NCBI GenBank assembly: GCA_945643635.1
Contig: CALZFC010000081.1
Coordinates: forward strand, 667,001-731,000
Reading direction: 5' to 3'
Length of the DNA: 64,000 bases
Source of the DNA: Allodiplogaster sudhausi
Taxonomy: Eukaryota > Nematoda > Chromadorea > Rhabditida > Diplogasteridae
Under the pieces are notes generated by a model, which made no database searches, was not told the DNA's origin, and saw nothing but the letters and a program-made list of their open reading frames with translations. Position numbers and translations under genes: made by a program. This document shows positions 1-12,765 of this stretch, one piece after another (within the stretch, counting starts at the first letter, position 1; every line of letters begins with the position of its first letter).

Positions 1-3000
1 AGAGATAAAGAGTGTGAGAGAGAGAGACGAAGATAGAGAGATATCCACACAGACATAATAGCGTTTACTTCTTGAATCTCTTTCTCTCAATGGAAGATTG
101 GGGTTGGCAGAAGGAGACAGGCCGGGCCGCCTCATTCCATTTAAGCTCTCGAAGACATGCACTTCCAGCCATAGAGATAGCTACCGTCTACAGCAGGAGA
201 GAAAGGAGAGAGATAGAGAAAGAGAGGAAGAGAAAGAGACAGAAACAGAGATGGAGAGAGATAGAGATAGAGAGAGAGAAGAAGAGAAAGAGACAGAAGC
301 CGAGATGGAGAGATTTAGAGAGATAGACACAGTGAGAGACGGCGAGAGAGAGGCTGGAGCGGACGGATAAAGAGAGGCTCCAAATGAGAAAGCTCATACT
401 CGTCGGGGCATGAATATTTGGAAAAGAATGAATAGAAGGAAAGAGTCTTGAGTCATGCAAAGCAGAGACTGGCAAATGGCCCAAGTGGAGGAGATGAAGC
501 CAGGAAGGGGCAGAGAAGGGGTTGAGAGGGGAACACGAACCTTCTCCCACATGTGTCCAGTCTCCAGGAAGACCTTATAGTTCCCCAGCACCCATTTCTC
601 AGCTATCCGGAATGCCTAGGAGGGAAGTTCTTCAGAGAGAGAAGAAACAGGAGATGGCTTGCCTGATCCTGCATCTGAGCATTTTCACTCTTGCGAAGTC
701 CTTCGATGATCATGTGGTTGAGATTGGAGAATCCATTGGGGAAGTCCCACTGCTCGCTGCTGTCTCTCATCATTGAAGTTGGTATTCCGCCAGGAAAATC
801 AAAGACGCCCAGCTTCTGAAAGAAGCAGAACAGAAAGACACTTCCAAACAACCGCACGCACTTGCATGAGTTTGAATAGCCGCTCCGATTTACCCTGATT
901 CAGGGAATGGTAACATCCTGTGAATAGAGGCACAGCCATGGACGGATACATATCAGTGTTGTGCAGACCAGTTCGCATGTTGAAGTCGTACCTGGTAGAA
1001 AAACATGGAAAGAAAAGTGATAATAAGAAAGGACAGACCAGCTGCCAGCTGAGTTGTTGTAGAAGACTTGGTGGATGACATCGCGGAAGTCTGCTCTCTT
1101 GTTTCTGTAGTATTCCGACTGGCTTCTGTCCCCTGAGAACCTTACAATCATCTTTGCTACAGGACGATGAATAACCAATTCTCTCGTAGAGATATTCAAG
1201 GATGTCCATAGTCCAGCATTGAAGGGCATTCAGGTCTACCGGCAGAATAGAAGTCGTTTCTATGCTTATCAGAGTACGGCCATCCGCGAACCACCGGGAT
1301 GAGAAATCCCATCCCGTCTCTGCTGCTGAGGCAATATCCTGTTAAGGAGAGAGGAGAGAATGAAAGCGAGAAACAGAGAAAAGAGAGAGAGAGAGAGCGA
1401 GAAAGAGAAGAGGGAGGGAGAGAGAGAGATAGAGAGAGAGAGAGAGAACGAGAAGCTCTGACAGTCCAGAATCGTCTTCGATCATGCGATGCAATGTGTT
1501 GTGCACTGATGGTGTCTTCTCTGAATGATTCCGGACGTGGTACATTAGAAGGAGATCGGTACTGATACACGGAGTAGACTCCTCTCTCGAGAGTTACATT
1601 CACCTGCAACCGTTATCTTCATTCACTCGTTATCACTCATCGCAATGCAGTCCATCAGAAGAAAAAACTGCCATTCGATGCTCGTTCCAGAAGCAAAGTT
1701 CCTTTTCAATCCGCGGTAACATCTCGAGAAGAAAAGTTTTGTTGTGAGTGCACTCATAGTATTCATAGACCATTCCAGCGAACATCGGAGGCTGTGATCT
1801 GAAGTTCTCAGTCGCCCAAGAGACTTCTTTCTCTTGGTTCAAAGCTTGAAATCCGTAACTAATGGTATTCTCACCGCTGGAGATAGTAGATCCGACCCCC
1901 GTTGGGAACGAAGCCAAATCTGAAGAATCACTCCACGCTTAAAACAGTTCCGTTCATTTTTAAAATTATTCATTAAAACTTTGTCAATAGTTCACTGTTT
2001 GATTGTGAAATAAAACACTCTTCTGCTTCCCAATCGAAAGCAGAACCTGTCAATAACGTCGGCCAGATTTTCAATCATTCTTGCAACAGTCGTGTACATC
2101 TCAGAAGCAAGGAGACCCTCAAGCAATTGCATTTACAGAGAGTCTTCTCATGGCTGGGCAGACTAAGAAAGAACCTTGACGATCCAGTAGAAGTCCCAGT
2201 AGTAGAACTCTCTGAATCGTCCTCCGGGAGCGATGTACTCATGTTTCAGCCAGAACATCGATGATCTCGAGTCAAGCTCTTCTCTGCTGTGGGAGATCTA
2301 AGAATCTTTCAAATAGTTTTATCTTTAACACAAGAATAAAAATATGGAGGAGGAAACCTTTCGGCAGAGTTGTTTCCATCGAGAGTGAAGAGTGAGGGCC
2401 CATTTCTGGAGACTGGGATCAACGATCTGGAGCAGTTTGGTAGGTTGCGAGTGCCAGTCCACGGGGACACACTCACTCAGCTCGCTCCCGGGTGGCCTGT
2501 AATCTCTACAATCCACTTCTCATTCTCTGAAATTATCCCTACTCAAATAAATCGCACATTTTCTCATCTTCATTTAGAAAGCAAAACATTTTCCCTGCGA
2601 AAGGAGGGACTGACAAAAAGTGTTGGTCAATGAAACTTCTGAGCTCTTCCCTCTCGATCTCGGCTGCAGTGGCATTCCCAAATTGATCGACGAAATGACT
2701 GAGTGTAATCTCTGAAATGACAAGAATCATTGGAAGTGGTAAATGGGAAGAAATGAACTGGGATCCATCTTCAGAGTCATGTCGACAAAGTGCTTGGAAT
2801 CATTGAAGAGCGAGTGGAGATTGACTGCCTCGAGGATTCTTCCGTGGCAGAAGATGAACCTGTGAAGGGATTGACAGGAAGAGAAGAGAAGAGATGGACG
2901 AACCAGTTCAGAGGAGCAGTGGCTTCGTCACAGACTTCGACTACTCCTTCCTCGGAAGAAGAGAGGGTCACGTAGACGACAAGCACAAGGAGGCACTGCC

Positions 3001-3034
3001 AGGACAACCCCCTCTCCGTCACAATCAAACGCAT
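1..3034 (-). CDS. trehalase (secreted or membrane), C-terminal exon missing at the left edge
   Basis: Glycoside hydrolase family 37 enzyme that splits trehalose into two glucoses. Exons read in order on the minus strand. The start is ATG at 3034, followed by a hydrophobic signal segment ([13 protein letters not shown]). Next come [11 protein letters not shown] and [11 protein letters not shown] (about 2770-2870), [18 protein letters not shown] (2650-2700), and [19 protein letters not shown] (about 2170-2235, the first trehalase signature). Then follow [15 protein letters not shown] (1745-1800), [14 protein letters not shown] (1500-1545), [11 protein letters not shown] and ILPVDLNAL (1200-1320), [20 protein letters not shown] (about 735-800, second signature), and [13 protein letters not shown] (550-580). 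The glycine-rich final exon is not found, so the gene continues beyond position 1. One intron near 2875-2920 is only about 44 nt; others hold CT repeats in the sense strand. The family assignment is secure, but exon edges are approximate. Confidence 0.93.
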
Positions 3035-3214
3035 TCCTCTGCAACACACTAAAAATTACATCATTCATTACAGGCGAAGAAAAAAACGAATCCGACGAAT
3101 GGAAAGAGAGCCGAAAGGGATGAGTAAACGGACACGATTTACTAATGTGTGCATTAATCAGCTCGCGAAGATAGTTGCACGTGAAATACTCGCTTGAAAA
3201 GACAAAGATCGAAT

Positions 3215-3218
3215 GTCT

Positions 3219-3274
<56 letters not shown>

Positions 3275-3378
3275 AAGGAAGAGAGCGATAGAGAGAAAGG
3301 AAGAGAGAGATAGAGAGTGAGAGAGAGAGAGATAGAGATAAAGAGAAGGGAGAGACCGGGAGCAAGAGAGAGAGAGAG

Positions 3379-3415
<37 letters not shown>
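3215..3415. repeat. (GA)n purine microsatellite
   Basis: About 200 bp of near-uninterrupted GA with occasional A, T or G interruptions, upstream of the trehalase start. It is a polypurine-polypyrimidine tract with partial mirror symmetry. Confidence 0.9.
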
Positions 3416-3609
3416 TCAAATCAGAGATTAACTTCAGTTTAGAGATTTAGAGAGAAGAATCAAATCATATGTTGAAAGAGAGGAAAGAGACTGAAGGCAT
3501 CACAATCAACCTCGAGGAGAGTCTCAGGTGAATAGAAGATCCGTCAAATATGATTGACAGGGGACCCCGAAGAAAAGCAGCCGGAATTTTCATTCTCTCT
3601 CCGTCGCCT

Positions 3610-3614
3610 GCTTG

Positions 3615-3654
<40 letters not shown>

Positions 3655-3770
3655 ATCTCTTTCTCTCTCTCTATCTCTGTCTCTCTCTCTTTCTCTCTCT
3701 ATCTCTTTCTCTCTCTCTCTATCTCTTTCTCTCTCTCTCTATCTCTCTCTCTATCTTCGTCTGTCTAAAC
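3610..3770. repeat. (CT)n pyrimidine microsatellite
   Basis: About 160 bp of CT with TTTCT and TATCT interruptions. It is the complement of the purine tract 200 bp to the left, so the pair could form a long imperfect foldback. Confidence 0.9.
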
Positions 3771-4903
3771 ACCTTCTCGAATATGACAAACAACTCAGCA
3801 ACAAATTTTAATTTTTTTTTTGTTGCGAGGCCAATTTATCTAATAAAGCTGTAGTCTAAACTAAACTACTGTGATGATAAAGGGAAAGAGAGGAGACAGA
3901 AAAGAGGACGTTTAAAGGAGGTCTCCGGCGAATAATTAACATATCATTTTTTAAGCATAGATCAGTTCGTCTCATCGTAAAAATTAGATAGGGAAAGTTT
4001 GAATATATTTCATCTTATCATTCCAGAGTTATATTCATTTTAAATATCACGGGTAGAGAATTGGCTAATGTAGATCTGAGCACCCTCCTATGTTGTATCG
4101 CTCGAGCGCATCAAAAACGCCAAATCCATCCATTTTGAAAAAAAGATCCGTGTATAATAAAACCGTCCATATCCGAATAATATTCTTCAAAGCGTGCATA
4201 ACGGAGCTCGCAACCGATATTCGCCGGAATTTTCTCAACAGGTCAGCTCCCAATACAATTGTTTGACCACAAATTTCTGTGGAGAGAGTGCAAGGGCAGC
4301 AGCACTGAAATGAGAGGATCACAGCCTTACGAAAACGTGACGGGTAGAGAACTAGGCATATTTTAGCCAGTGGTAGGTTGAGGCCCTTCCGTGCGGGACA
4401 CTTCATGGGTCAAATGCCTATTTTGAATTACTTGTCCAAACATTCGCCGGAGACTTCCTTAAAGAGAAATAGAGACAAAGATAAAGTAACAAAGAAAACA
4501 GCAGGAATAAGCTGCGAGTTCCCTCTCGTTTTAGTCAGCGAGGTTGAGCCGTGGAAGCAGGAACACCGAGCATCGCCCGTCTCCTCACAGCTTTCTCCAA
4601 ATGTCACATTGAACTCTCCATCTGCCAAGACCATCAACTATTTATCGCAGGCATCTCTCATCTCGTGCAATACATGCAGTGTGAATTGCAGCACTACCAC
4701 CCATTCCGTGAAACAATCTTATTCCTCACACAAGTTCGGCTACATAACAAGAAGCAGTTTCACTCACAGATTATGAGTATCGTAAAAGTCACCTGGACAA
4801 CGGAAGGCAAAGCAAGCAAGCAAATACAACAGTTAGAAACAGCAAGAACCAACAGATCAGAGGAGGGGGGGGGGAACAGAGGAAACAACAGAGTGAAGGG
4901 AAA

Positions 4904-7900
4904 TCAGAGAGCCTTGAGAAGAGAGAGTTCTTGGTCGGAGAGATGGAGAGCCTGGAGATGGGGGCCGAACTTGGCCCTGATCTGGCACAGCGCGGTTTCA
5001 ATCACTTGCTTCGTGCTCATCATCAACTCATCTTCCGATCCACAGCCCCCGCGGGTCTGGCGAAGCTAACAAAACAGAGAATCTCACTCCACAACATCTC
5101 ATTCTCTTCACTTGCTGATGGTAGAAGCAAAATATCAGAAATCGCAACTGATAAGTAAAATCTAATATATGATATAAAGATTACAACCACGCACAAAAAA
5201 GGAGAAAAACCAAACCCTGAAATGTATGTCGATGGCGATGTGAGACTGCAGGAGAGAAGACACAATCCCTGCTAGATCCTTCTGCACAACTCCAAAGCGA
5301 TCTTCATCGTACGAAGACACAACAAGACGATACAGTCCTGGGAAAAGAGGCAGAGAGAGAGAGAGAGGAGAGGAGAGAGAGAGATGGAATTAATACTGAT
5401 ACCATCCAAACGAAATGTCGAATACCTTGAACAGAGAGTTTGATGAGAAGAGCATCGTGAAATGGAAGGAGGGAGGAGGAGGGCTCGACTAGGCCGCGCA
5501 GCTTCTTCCACTGGGCAGAAGCCGCCGCCGCCAGCCCAGAAGGGGCGGGCGGCGGCGCCAAGCGGGCCTCCCGACTACGCAGCACTCGCGTCTGGCGGTT
5601 GCGGATCGCCGTGTTGTAGACTGCAAGAGAGGAATGGGATAGAGAAAGAGAGGGATAGATAGAGAGAGAGAGAGCAAGAGAGACAGCGAGGAAGAGAGAG
5701 AAAGAGAGGCAGACCCTGCTGGCGAATCCTCTGCGGTAGTCTGAGTGCTCCTCTATCGATGACTTCATCGTCATCTTCTTCCTCCTTGTGAATGAGAGCA
5801 GAGAGATTGGCTGTCTGTCGATTGGCGCAGTCCATTCGAAGTCGCAGGGCCGCGAGCTGCTCCAAGCACGCCCCGCACACCGCCGTCCAGTTGCGGGGGT
5901 GGCCTCCTTCAATTACACTTCCACCACTTTGACATCTTAGCTAGGAAAACTCATAATAGTGGTAAATATCTAGCGGAAGCGGAATACTTTGATCAGGGGA
6001 TAAAAAGTATTGGGGGATGTTTAAAAAAGAAGTAAACATGGCACAGGAATGATCTAACACAAGCGGAGTGGTTCTTACCAGGAAGACTGAGAGAGAAGAC
6101 TTCGAGTCTCCGTTTCTCGTCAGCCCAAGCAAGACGGGAGAGGTCGAAGAAGCCAAACAACTACAAGAAACCCACGCATTCAGAGATTCAGACAAGGAAT
6201 GATGAAACTTTGAGCAGCGGATCAGAAGCAGCGAGAACATTGACGAGAGTTCGAGTCTGAGAGGGAGTTGGAGAGAGAACGGCGTGAGGAGGAGGGAAGG
6301 GGAACAACATCGGCTGCAAGGAGTACATCAGCAAGGACAAGGGGAGGGAGAGACTCACTGTCATCAATGTATCACGGATCAGGCGGGTGGAGATGCGGAA
6401 GACTACGAAGGTGGAGATGGAGAGAAGCAGAGAAAAGAAGTGAAGAGATGGAGAGAGAAGAGAGAGCAGAGTGAACGAGAAGCCGTAGCTAAGAGAGCCT
6501 AGGAGGAGTCAATGGAAAGTTCGATAACATAGAAAAGAAGAAGTACCGAGTAGAAGGGCAAGGCAAACGACGAGTTGGTGTGTTCGAAGAGCATCGTGCG
6601 AAGCAAGAGTGAGTGGTGAAGTTGGCGAGACCGAGAGGGTCTCCCAGAGACAGCCGCGCACTCCTTGCTGAAACATGCATTCCTTAACACTCCCTTCTTC
6701 CGAGTTTCGGCCAGGAACCGTGCGGGACGAGAAGAAAAGGCGGTAGTCGCTTGAGAGAACAGCGGCTGAGGAAGAGAGGCAGATTCCCAAGAGAATCAGC
6801 AGCCATCCACAACTGCAATAAACAATCTGCAGTAAATACGAGTTGGCTGAAAAAAAAAAACAAAAACAAAAGAACTTGGAAAAAATACCAAAATCGGGGT
6901 TTTCCTTCATAAAGTGTGCTTTTATTCGATCAACATAAAAAAGAACAAACTCGTCAAAAGAAGTCTGAGCGAGGCGGAAGAGAACAGTCGAGTTGATGAG
7001 TGAAATGAAGACAGAAAGAGCAGTGCAGAGCCAAGTTTCCGTTCTCAGAACAGAGGGCCGGCGACTCTGGTCCCCTGCAACGATTCAGAGTTAGCACGCT
7101 AAGAAAACGATCGAACTTTAGACACTAACGAGGAAACCCAATTTAAAATTGGTCACTTACAAAGATATATATATATATCTATATATATAATAAATATATT
7201 ATATATATATCGCCTAAAACTGCCTTACTTCCAGGAAAAAAAACCAGGTCCGAACCGGACTACCCACATTTAAACCTTTGGGTAACCCACATTATTTCTC
7301 GATGCCCTCGGTGGTCTTACCCAGCCACTATTGTGGGACTCACGAACCACCCTTTTTTCTCTGCTTACTTCTATAAAGTGTCATCAAATTCAGAGCAGGG
7401 TAGAGCAAACAATAATTTCAAATCTGGGTGTCGTGTAAAAAAAATTCTTTCTTGTATCTAATCAAGGCGACGGGAAAATAAAACACTAAATTACGCTAAG
7501 AACGTTTATTGTAAGAATGGGCAAAAATATTATCGCAAATATAATAAAAAAAATTACGAACATCTTACGACACTTGATGTGATGAATGAGAAGAGAAGAA
7601 AGTAGGCAGTGCAGCAGAGAAGTGACCCTCCCCAAACACGGTAGGAAAGCAACGACCCGAACGTTTCTGTAAATAAGAAATGAATAGCACATTTTAAGTA
7701 ACACTCAAGAGACACAAGCAATCACTGGTAAAATGAAAAAAAAATAGCGGAAATATTATTAAGCATGTTTTCAACATTACCCTTAACAGATTGGAGTGGA
7801 TGTAACGGCGACCACTGTAATATTACGCTCAAAAACAGGAAGATGCTGCCGGAGACCAAGCCACCCAATCCAGATCCCACAACTTTTCGTCTCGAGATCT

Positions 7901-8249
7901 AAAACGCATAAAAAAACCAAATGAGTATTCTAGATGTGATAACACTAAACATAACAAAGTGATGCCTTACAATAGAGTTGAACCACTGTGCAATCTGATC
8001 GAAGATGTTAGGAGGCGAAGAGTTGGAGAGGTTGAGAAAAGAAGGCGATTGCGGTCGTGAAAGAGCTCTTCCCACAGAAATCCGAGAGGAAGAGATGTCT
8101 ACAAACAAAGTCTTATCAAAACGAAATAAACCCTAGATAAAACTGACATAATTATGGGTAGGAATGGCATAAAATATGATTAAACCTGCTCGTGCTGCGC
8201 TCAAATATGCACCATCGAAGGAATGTGAAGGACTTCGCAAAACATCCAT
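4904..8249 (-). CDS. ndc1: nucleoporin NDC1 (transmembrane nuclear pore protein)
   Basis: Integral nuclear-envelope nucleoporin that anchors pore complexes. The C-terminal half matches the family well. LFGFFDLSRLAWADEKRRLE with VFSLSLPG (about 6080-6165) is followed by RNWTAVCGACLEQL (about 5850-5890), equivalent to the conserved VFSLSQPGGHPHNWT segment. LYRLVVSSYDEDRFGVVQKD (5260-5325) corresponds to the conserved TEDRFGVVQ motif. STKQVIETALCQIRAKFGPH (about 4960-5020) then leads to a TGA at 4904-4906. Membrane segments are seen at 7780-7850 (LVSGSIFLFLSVILQW, then SPLHPLQ) and near 7600-7680. The N-terminal start, ATG at 8249 reading MDVLRSPSHSFDGAYL, is the first plausible ATG but is not proven. 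Internal exons near 6500-7080 are approximate. A GA tract at about 5640-5705 sits in an intron. Confidence 0.82.
7163..7212. repeat. (AT)n microsatellite
   Basis: About 50 bp of alternating A/T with short breaks inside an NDC1 intron. It is self-complementary and could extrude as a hairpin. Confidence 0.8.
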
Positions 8250-8259
8250 CTTTGGAGGA

Positions 8260-9043
8260 CTAAAATAAGATTGCTTACTTCGAAAGTAAAAGAGGTATGC
8301 TTTAACAGTAATTCGAAAATAGCGCGTTCTTGAATATTTGATACTGTAGGTCGGCCTGGCAAACGATGTATCTTCTGTCAGAATCGTTCATTGTGCATGT
8401 ATTGTACATAAGATATTTTAAACATAGCCTATAGCAAGAAGTAATTGCACGTTGACTTACAGCAATCATGTGGTTTACTTATATTGTGTACATATCAAAC
8501 TTTTTATCGTACATGTTTTTTTTAAATTAATTTTACGTTAATATGGAAATTACAGTTTTTTACTTATGCGAAGAATGAAAATAAGATTATTAATGATGAG
8601 GCAGAGTTCAGTGGAAAACAAATATGTTATGAAAGGAAGATATGCGGTGCGGGAAGTACGCCTTCCGGAATTGGCGGAAAACAATGCAGAACAGGTCAGA
8701 ATCAAGTGTCACTTGCTCTGATGGGGGAAGAGTAATTTTTTGCCTTTTAAAATTGGGCTATTAAACAAAACATTCGAATGTACTTCGAAATTTATTATTT
8801 TCCTCGTAATGAAAGCCGGAACTAACTCTATGAGAAAAAGATCAAGCTCTCCCACACTTTTAAATTTTTTTTACAAATACTCCATTGTAAGACTAGTGAA
8901 TGCTTCATGCGGTGTAATGAACCATAACTCGCGAGAAAAACAACGCTACTCGCATTCTTCCATTCTGTAGAATGCACTTATATACAACGTTCATTATACA
9001 CACGGATTCCATGAAGTGCTCATATTAATATTAACGGGAACAA
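8260..9043. other. gap between NDC1 and the Galpha gene
   Basis: AT-rich sequence between the putative NDC1 5' end and the Galpha stop codon. I saw no conserved exon, RNA gene or long repeat. Confidence 0.5.
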
Positions 9044-11830
9044 TCAATAAAGACCAGTTTTGTGAAGGTTCTGTTGAATGATGGTGGAGATGACAGAATC
9101 GAGGATCTTCTGCACTTGGTCCGTATCAGTTGCACAAGTCTCATGAGTGAATATTGTCTTTTGCTTGTTCGAATTAAGACTCTCGAACTTCTTCTTGATG
9201 TAAGCCACTGAATCCTCGTAGGTCTGCGGGCCTAAAGTAGATCATTCCATTCTATTTCAGAGAGATAAACAAGGCAGACCTGAGTATTCGGGAAAGGCTT
9301 CCGTTATTGACTTCATCTTGATCTTCTCAGCAAAGAGATCTTTCTTATTGAGAAAGAGAATGACAGAAGTATTGATGAACCATCGACTGTTGCATATGGA
9401 ATCGAAGAGCCGCGCTGACTCCAGAATACGATTCTGGCCAAAGGTTTTTTTTATTCTTCGTTATGTCTTCAGATAATACTAGGAAGAAAGAGAGACAGTA
9501 TGCGATCAAGAGAGAGCATGGGTAAGAGAGTGTGCAAGCTGAAGAGAGAGCATGGGTGAGAGAGTGTGCAAGCTGAAGAGAGAGCTTGGGTGAGAGAGTG
9601 TGCAAGCTGAAGCGAGAGCATGGGTGAGAGAGTGTGCAAGCTGAAGAGAGAGCTTGGGTGAGAGAGTGTGCAAGCTGAAGCGAGAGCATGGGTGAGAGAG
9701 TGTGCAAGATGAAGAGACAGCATGGGTGAGAGAGTGTGGAAACTAACAGTCTCTTCGTCCTCAGCAAGTTTCTCATCGAATTCACTGATGGCTGTGATGA
9801 AGATGATTCCATTAACATCTTCAAAGCAGTGAATCCACTTCTTCCTCTCCGACCGCTGGCCCCCGACATCAAATACTCTGCAAGGAAGATTGAGAGAGAT
9901 GTAAGCGAGAGGAGCAGGAGAGTTCGCGAAGAAGAAGAAGAATACTAACCGGAAGTTGACCTTCTTGATCACGAAGACAACCTCCACAATGCCAGTTGTC
10001 TTGATGCGAGTGAGAAGAACATCTTGTTCAGTGGGTGAGTAATCTGTCTCTGCTATCCGAGCTACGTTATCCAGGAAACTCAAACCAGCATTATCTCTTC
10101 CACGTGAACATCATTATCCTGCCCCATCTAATTTTCTGTTTTGTGACTCCGCTGTTTGTCTTCACTTTTCTTAGAAGAAGGATGTCCGTGCGAAAGATTT
10201 TTACTTGAAAAAGAAAAATAAGCGCAACGCTTTCATGAACAAGAATTTTGTTTATACATAAGAAAGAGACAAAGGCAACATACAATTTGCTGGACTCGTG
10301 GAGATGGCAAACGAGCCTCTTCTCTTCGTACATCTTAGCAATGTTCGCATCTGCCCAGAGACTCATCAAGGCACCTGCCACCTTAACAGACATCTTTTGG
10401 CAATGCGCTGCCAGGCTCTGCTATACAAAATGACGTCATCCCTCTATTAGAGAAAAGTGTATAACTCTCACATTCTCATATGGTATTCCAGCTACACTTA
10501 ATGGTCATGCGCCATTGCCATAGACTTTCATACTTCCTTAACTCATAAGTTTCGATGTACTTCCTCTTATCTCCTTCAGGAAGTTTCCCACTTGTAAGAT
10601 TCTCGTTTATTCTCACGGAAGTAGAAAAAGAATGGGAAATAACTAATTAGGGAGAAGAAAGATAAAAGTCGACTCTAGAGATTAGTCGCGATGTAAAGAA
10701 CATATTGATATTTAGAGAGTGAAATGAACCTCGGGAGTGAAGGGCGAGGACTCCCGGCCAGTCTTTATGATTTCCTGGATCGTCCTCGCATCTTTCTGCA
10801 AACAACTAGTTGTATGTACTTGCACACGTTAATTCGATTCTGAAGTGCAAGTCTCCGATTGTAAACAACAATAATAACTATACGAATCAGCTTGTGTCTT
10901 TCATGATATTCTTTGAAATAGTCTGCAGACGAAAAAGAAAAGAATGGAAGAAGCAGACAAACTTCTCTGTCTGGATTGGCAAACATGACCCCGCAGCGGG
11001 GCATTGCCTTGAGGATGTCAGCCATGGCGAGGATGGTGTTGTTGTAGACTACAGATCTCTGCTGTCTCAGCTCATCTACCGAGAAGCCTTGGCTATGCAG
11101 AATCCTCATCTGCTTCAGCACCGTACTCTTTCCGCATTCTCCAGTCCCTGAACATTCGCTCTTCAATTACATCAATTCTTTGTCATAGTTCATCCTTGCT
11201 GACCCAGTAACAGCAGCTTCACGGTCCTTTGATTCGCGGTGTGCGCCGACTTCAGCTCCTTGTCGATTTCCTTGCTTCTCACATTTCCAACCTCAAGAAA
11301 AGGGATTTCCACAGTTATTGGTTGTATAAGTTTTTGTAAACTTTTATATCAATTACGGCACACATGTTGTTATAAAAAACATCTCATGTGGAGATCAATT
11401 TGTCGTTCCTTATTTATTATCTCCTCTCTCTCTCTCTCTCTCTCTCTCGCTCTTTTGCTCTCCTTCCCATTTTTGCCCACTTCCTTCGTTTGTCTCTCGT
11501 TCATTTACTCAATACATCACGAGCAGAAACTGTCCCTTCCTAGAAAATAATCTTGATATTCGTGCGCAAGCCACAGCTAATAATTTAGGGTGGTTGTCAT
11601 ACCAACATGTTTTAAACAATTCGTTTTCGTCACTATAGGCAAATGTATGTGAAATTACTTGTCGCATATTATATCTACATGCTTATTTCACCTGTGCATT
11701 GGTCTGCTCAAGAGAATAGACGTCTTAATATGTTTATTACTCACTACTGTATAAGACATATTTATGTAAGAGCTCTGCTAACAACTGAGAACATGCTGAC
11801 TTTCTCTTCCTCACTGTGGCAGAGTCCCAT
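9044..11830 (-). CDS. heterotrimeric G-protein alpha subunit, Gi/o-like but atypical
   Basis: Membrane-tethered GTPase that couples heptahelical receptors to effectors. Nine exons rebuild a 359-residue protein with all phases consistent: 11830-11801, 11291-11204, 11147-10963, 10795-10730, 10393-10284, 10078-9950, 9877-9748, 9433-9280 and 9231-9044. The start [10 protein letters not shown] has Gly2 for myristoylation and Cys4 for possible palmitoylation. Guanine-binding motifs are the P-loop [19 protein letters not shown] (usual GAGESGKST), switch [14 protein letters not shown] with the catalytic Arg, switch [21 protein letters not shown], and FLNKKDLF for base recognition. [10 protein letters not shown] corresponds to the TCAT motif. 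The C-terminus NLHKTGLY has Thr where Gi/o proteins have the pertussis-toxin Cys. The seventh intron holds a 34-bp minisatellite. Family assignment is certain; subclass is not. Confidence 0.96.
9508..9744. repeat. 34-bp minisatellite in a Galpha intron, about 7 copies
   Basis: The motif gtgcaagctga recurs with its first nine bases ending at 9540, 9574, 9608, 9642 and 9676, and as a variant at 9710. This is a strict 34-bp period, with units differing at single bases (agagcatgg versus agagcttgg, and aga versus gcga). A degenerate last unit ends near 9744. The array lies between the exon ending at 9748 and the exon starting at 9433, and its right end abuts the splice donor. Confidence 0.95.
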
Positions 11831-12765
11831 GGTGGAGAGGGAGAAAGAAAGGAAGGAAGATCCTTCTCGCACAACTAAGTTCCGCTCATCCCGCTGCTGC
11901 TTCTCCTGAAAGATTCATGCTCATCCACTTCCCACTACTCTTACAATCGTCAAAGGTACAGGAACACTACAAGATTTCACTCAAGATGCTATCCTTTTAC
12001 TGATAAATCTCATCCAAACGTTACAAATACAAAGAAAATTAATTTTAAGCATTATATCATCTGAATGTCCCCGTTTCCTTATCTATCTTTTCCAAGCAGT
12101 CTCTCTATCTCTCTCGATCGCTCATCTTCACTCTCTCCGTATCTCTTCCCTTTTGTCTATAATATGGTTGAACGGATCGAAATTCAAAAGCAGTGTATAT
12201 TATAAACGCGAACGAAGGAAGTAGAGCGCAAAGTCCGAGTTTCGTAGACGAAGTGTGAAAAATTATGAATGTAAGTGAAATAAAAAGGCGTCATCTATTC
12301 ATAACAGCCGAAGCCGTCTTCCCTTCACTTCAGTGGGAAGTAAATGAATGAAATTAGTTATGGAAGAAAAGAGGAAGGCGAACTTATACCATGTGAGACA
12401 TGCTGCAGTGCAGAAATGACTTGGACAGAGTAACACATAGAGAGAAAGAGACATAGACAGAGAGACATAGAGAGAGATAGACATAGAGAGAGAGAGAGAC
12501 ATAGAGAGAGAAAAAGATAATTTTTTTAACAATGCAGAGATGTCAACCGAGAATATAAACGTTAAAAAATGCATAGCAGGTAATCGTAACTAATCGGAAC
12601 TTTTTACATACTTCCTCAATTTTCCGCAACTAGAAGAACAAATTGAGAAGACCTTATCATATATCTGCAGCTGATTTTACAGTGCGATTGATTCTAATCC
12701 AAGTGAAATTGAAATAGAGGAAGAGGTATCAGCCAGTATTAAACACAGAATCCATGCTCCTGCAG
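11831..12765. other. gap between the Galpha start and an unassigned plus-strand gene
   Basis: This holds the Galpha promoter side and short purine runs at about 12440-12510. Earlier exons of the plus-strand gene ending at 13090 probably lie here, but I could not identify one with confidence. Confidence 0.35.

Larger units (their letters stand above)
3035..4903. other. intergenic gap between trehalase and NDC1
   Basis: No conserved coding exon was recognised. The gap holds a long purine tract at 3215-3415 and a pyrimidine tract at 3610-3770, which together form an imperfect inverted pair. The remainder is ordinary AT-rich sequence. The short open frames here are Ser-Leu or Arg-Glu artefacts of the repeats. 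The divergence point of trehalase and the 3' end of NDC1 both lie here, so this space contains one promoter and one terminator region. Confidence 0.6.

Noticed and set aside
30..370. Open frames rich in Arg-Glu-Arg-Glu on the plus strand
   Set aside because: They are translations of GA microsatellites in a trehalase intron; the same applies to all Ser-Leu and Arg-Glu frames in the window.
7230..7345. Phased short motifs (gtccgaaccggac, cctcggtggtcttacccagc) suggesting a tRNA or SINE
   Set aside because: No cloverleaf with an anticodon arm could be built, and there is no second copy in the window.
9469..9750. Long minus-strand frame with HTLSP and ACTLSHPC repeats
   Set aside because: It is the 34-bp minisatellite read through an intron, not protein.
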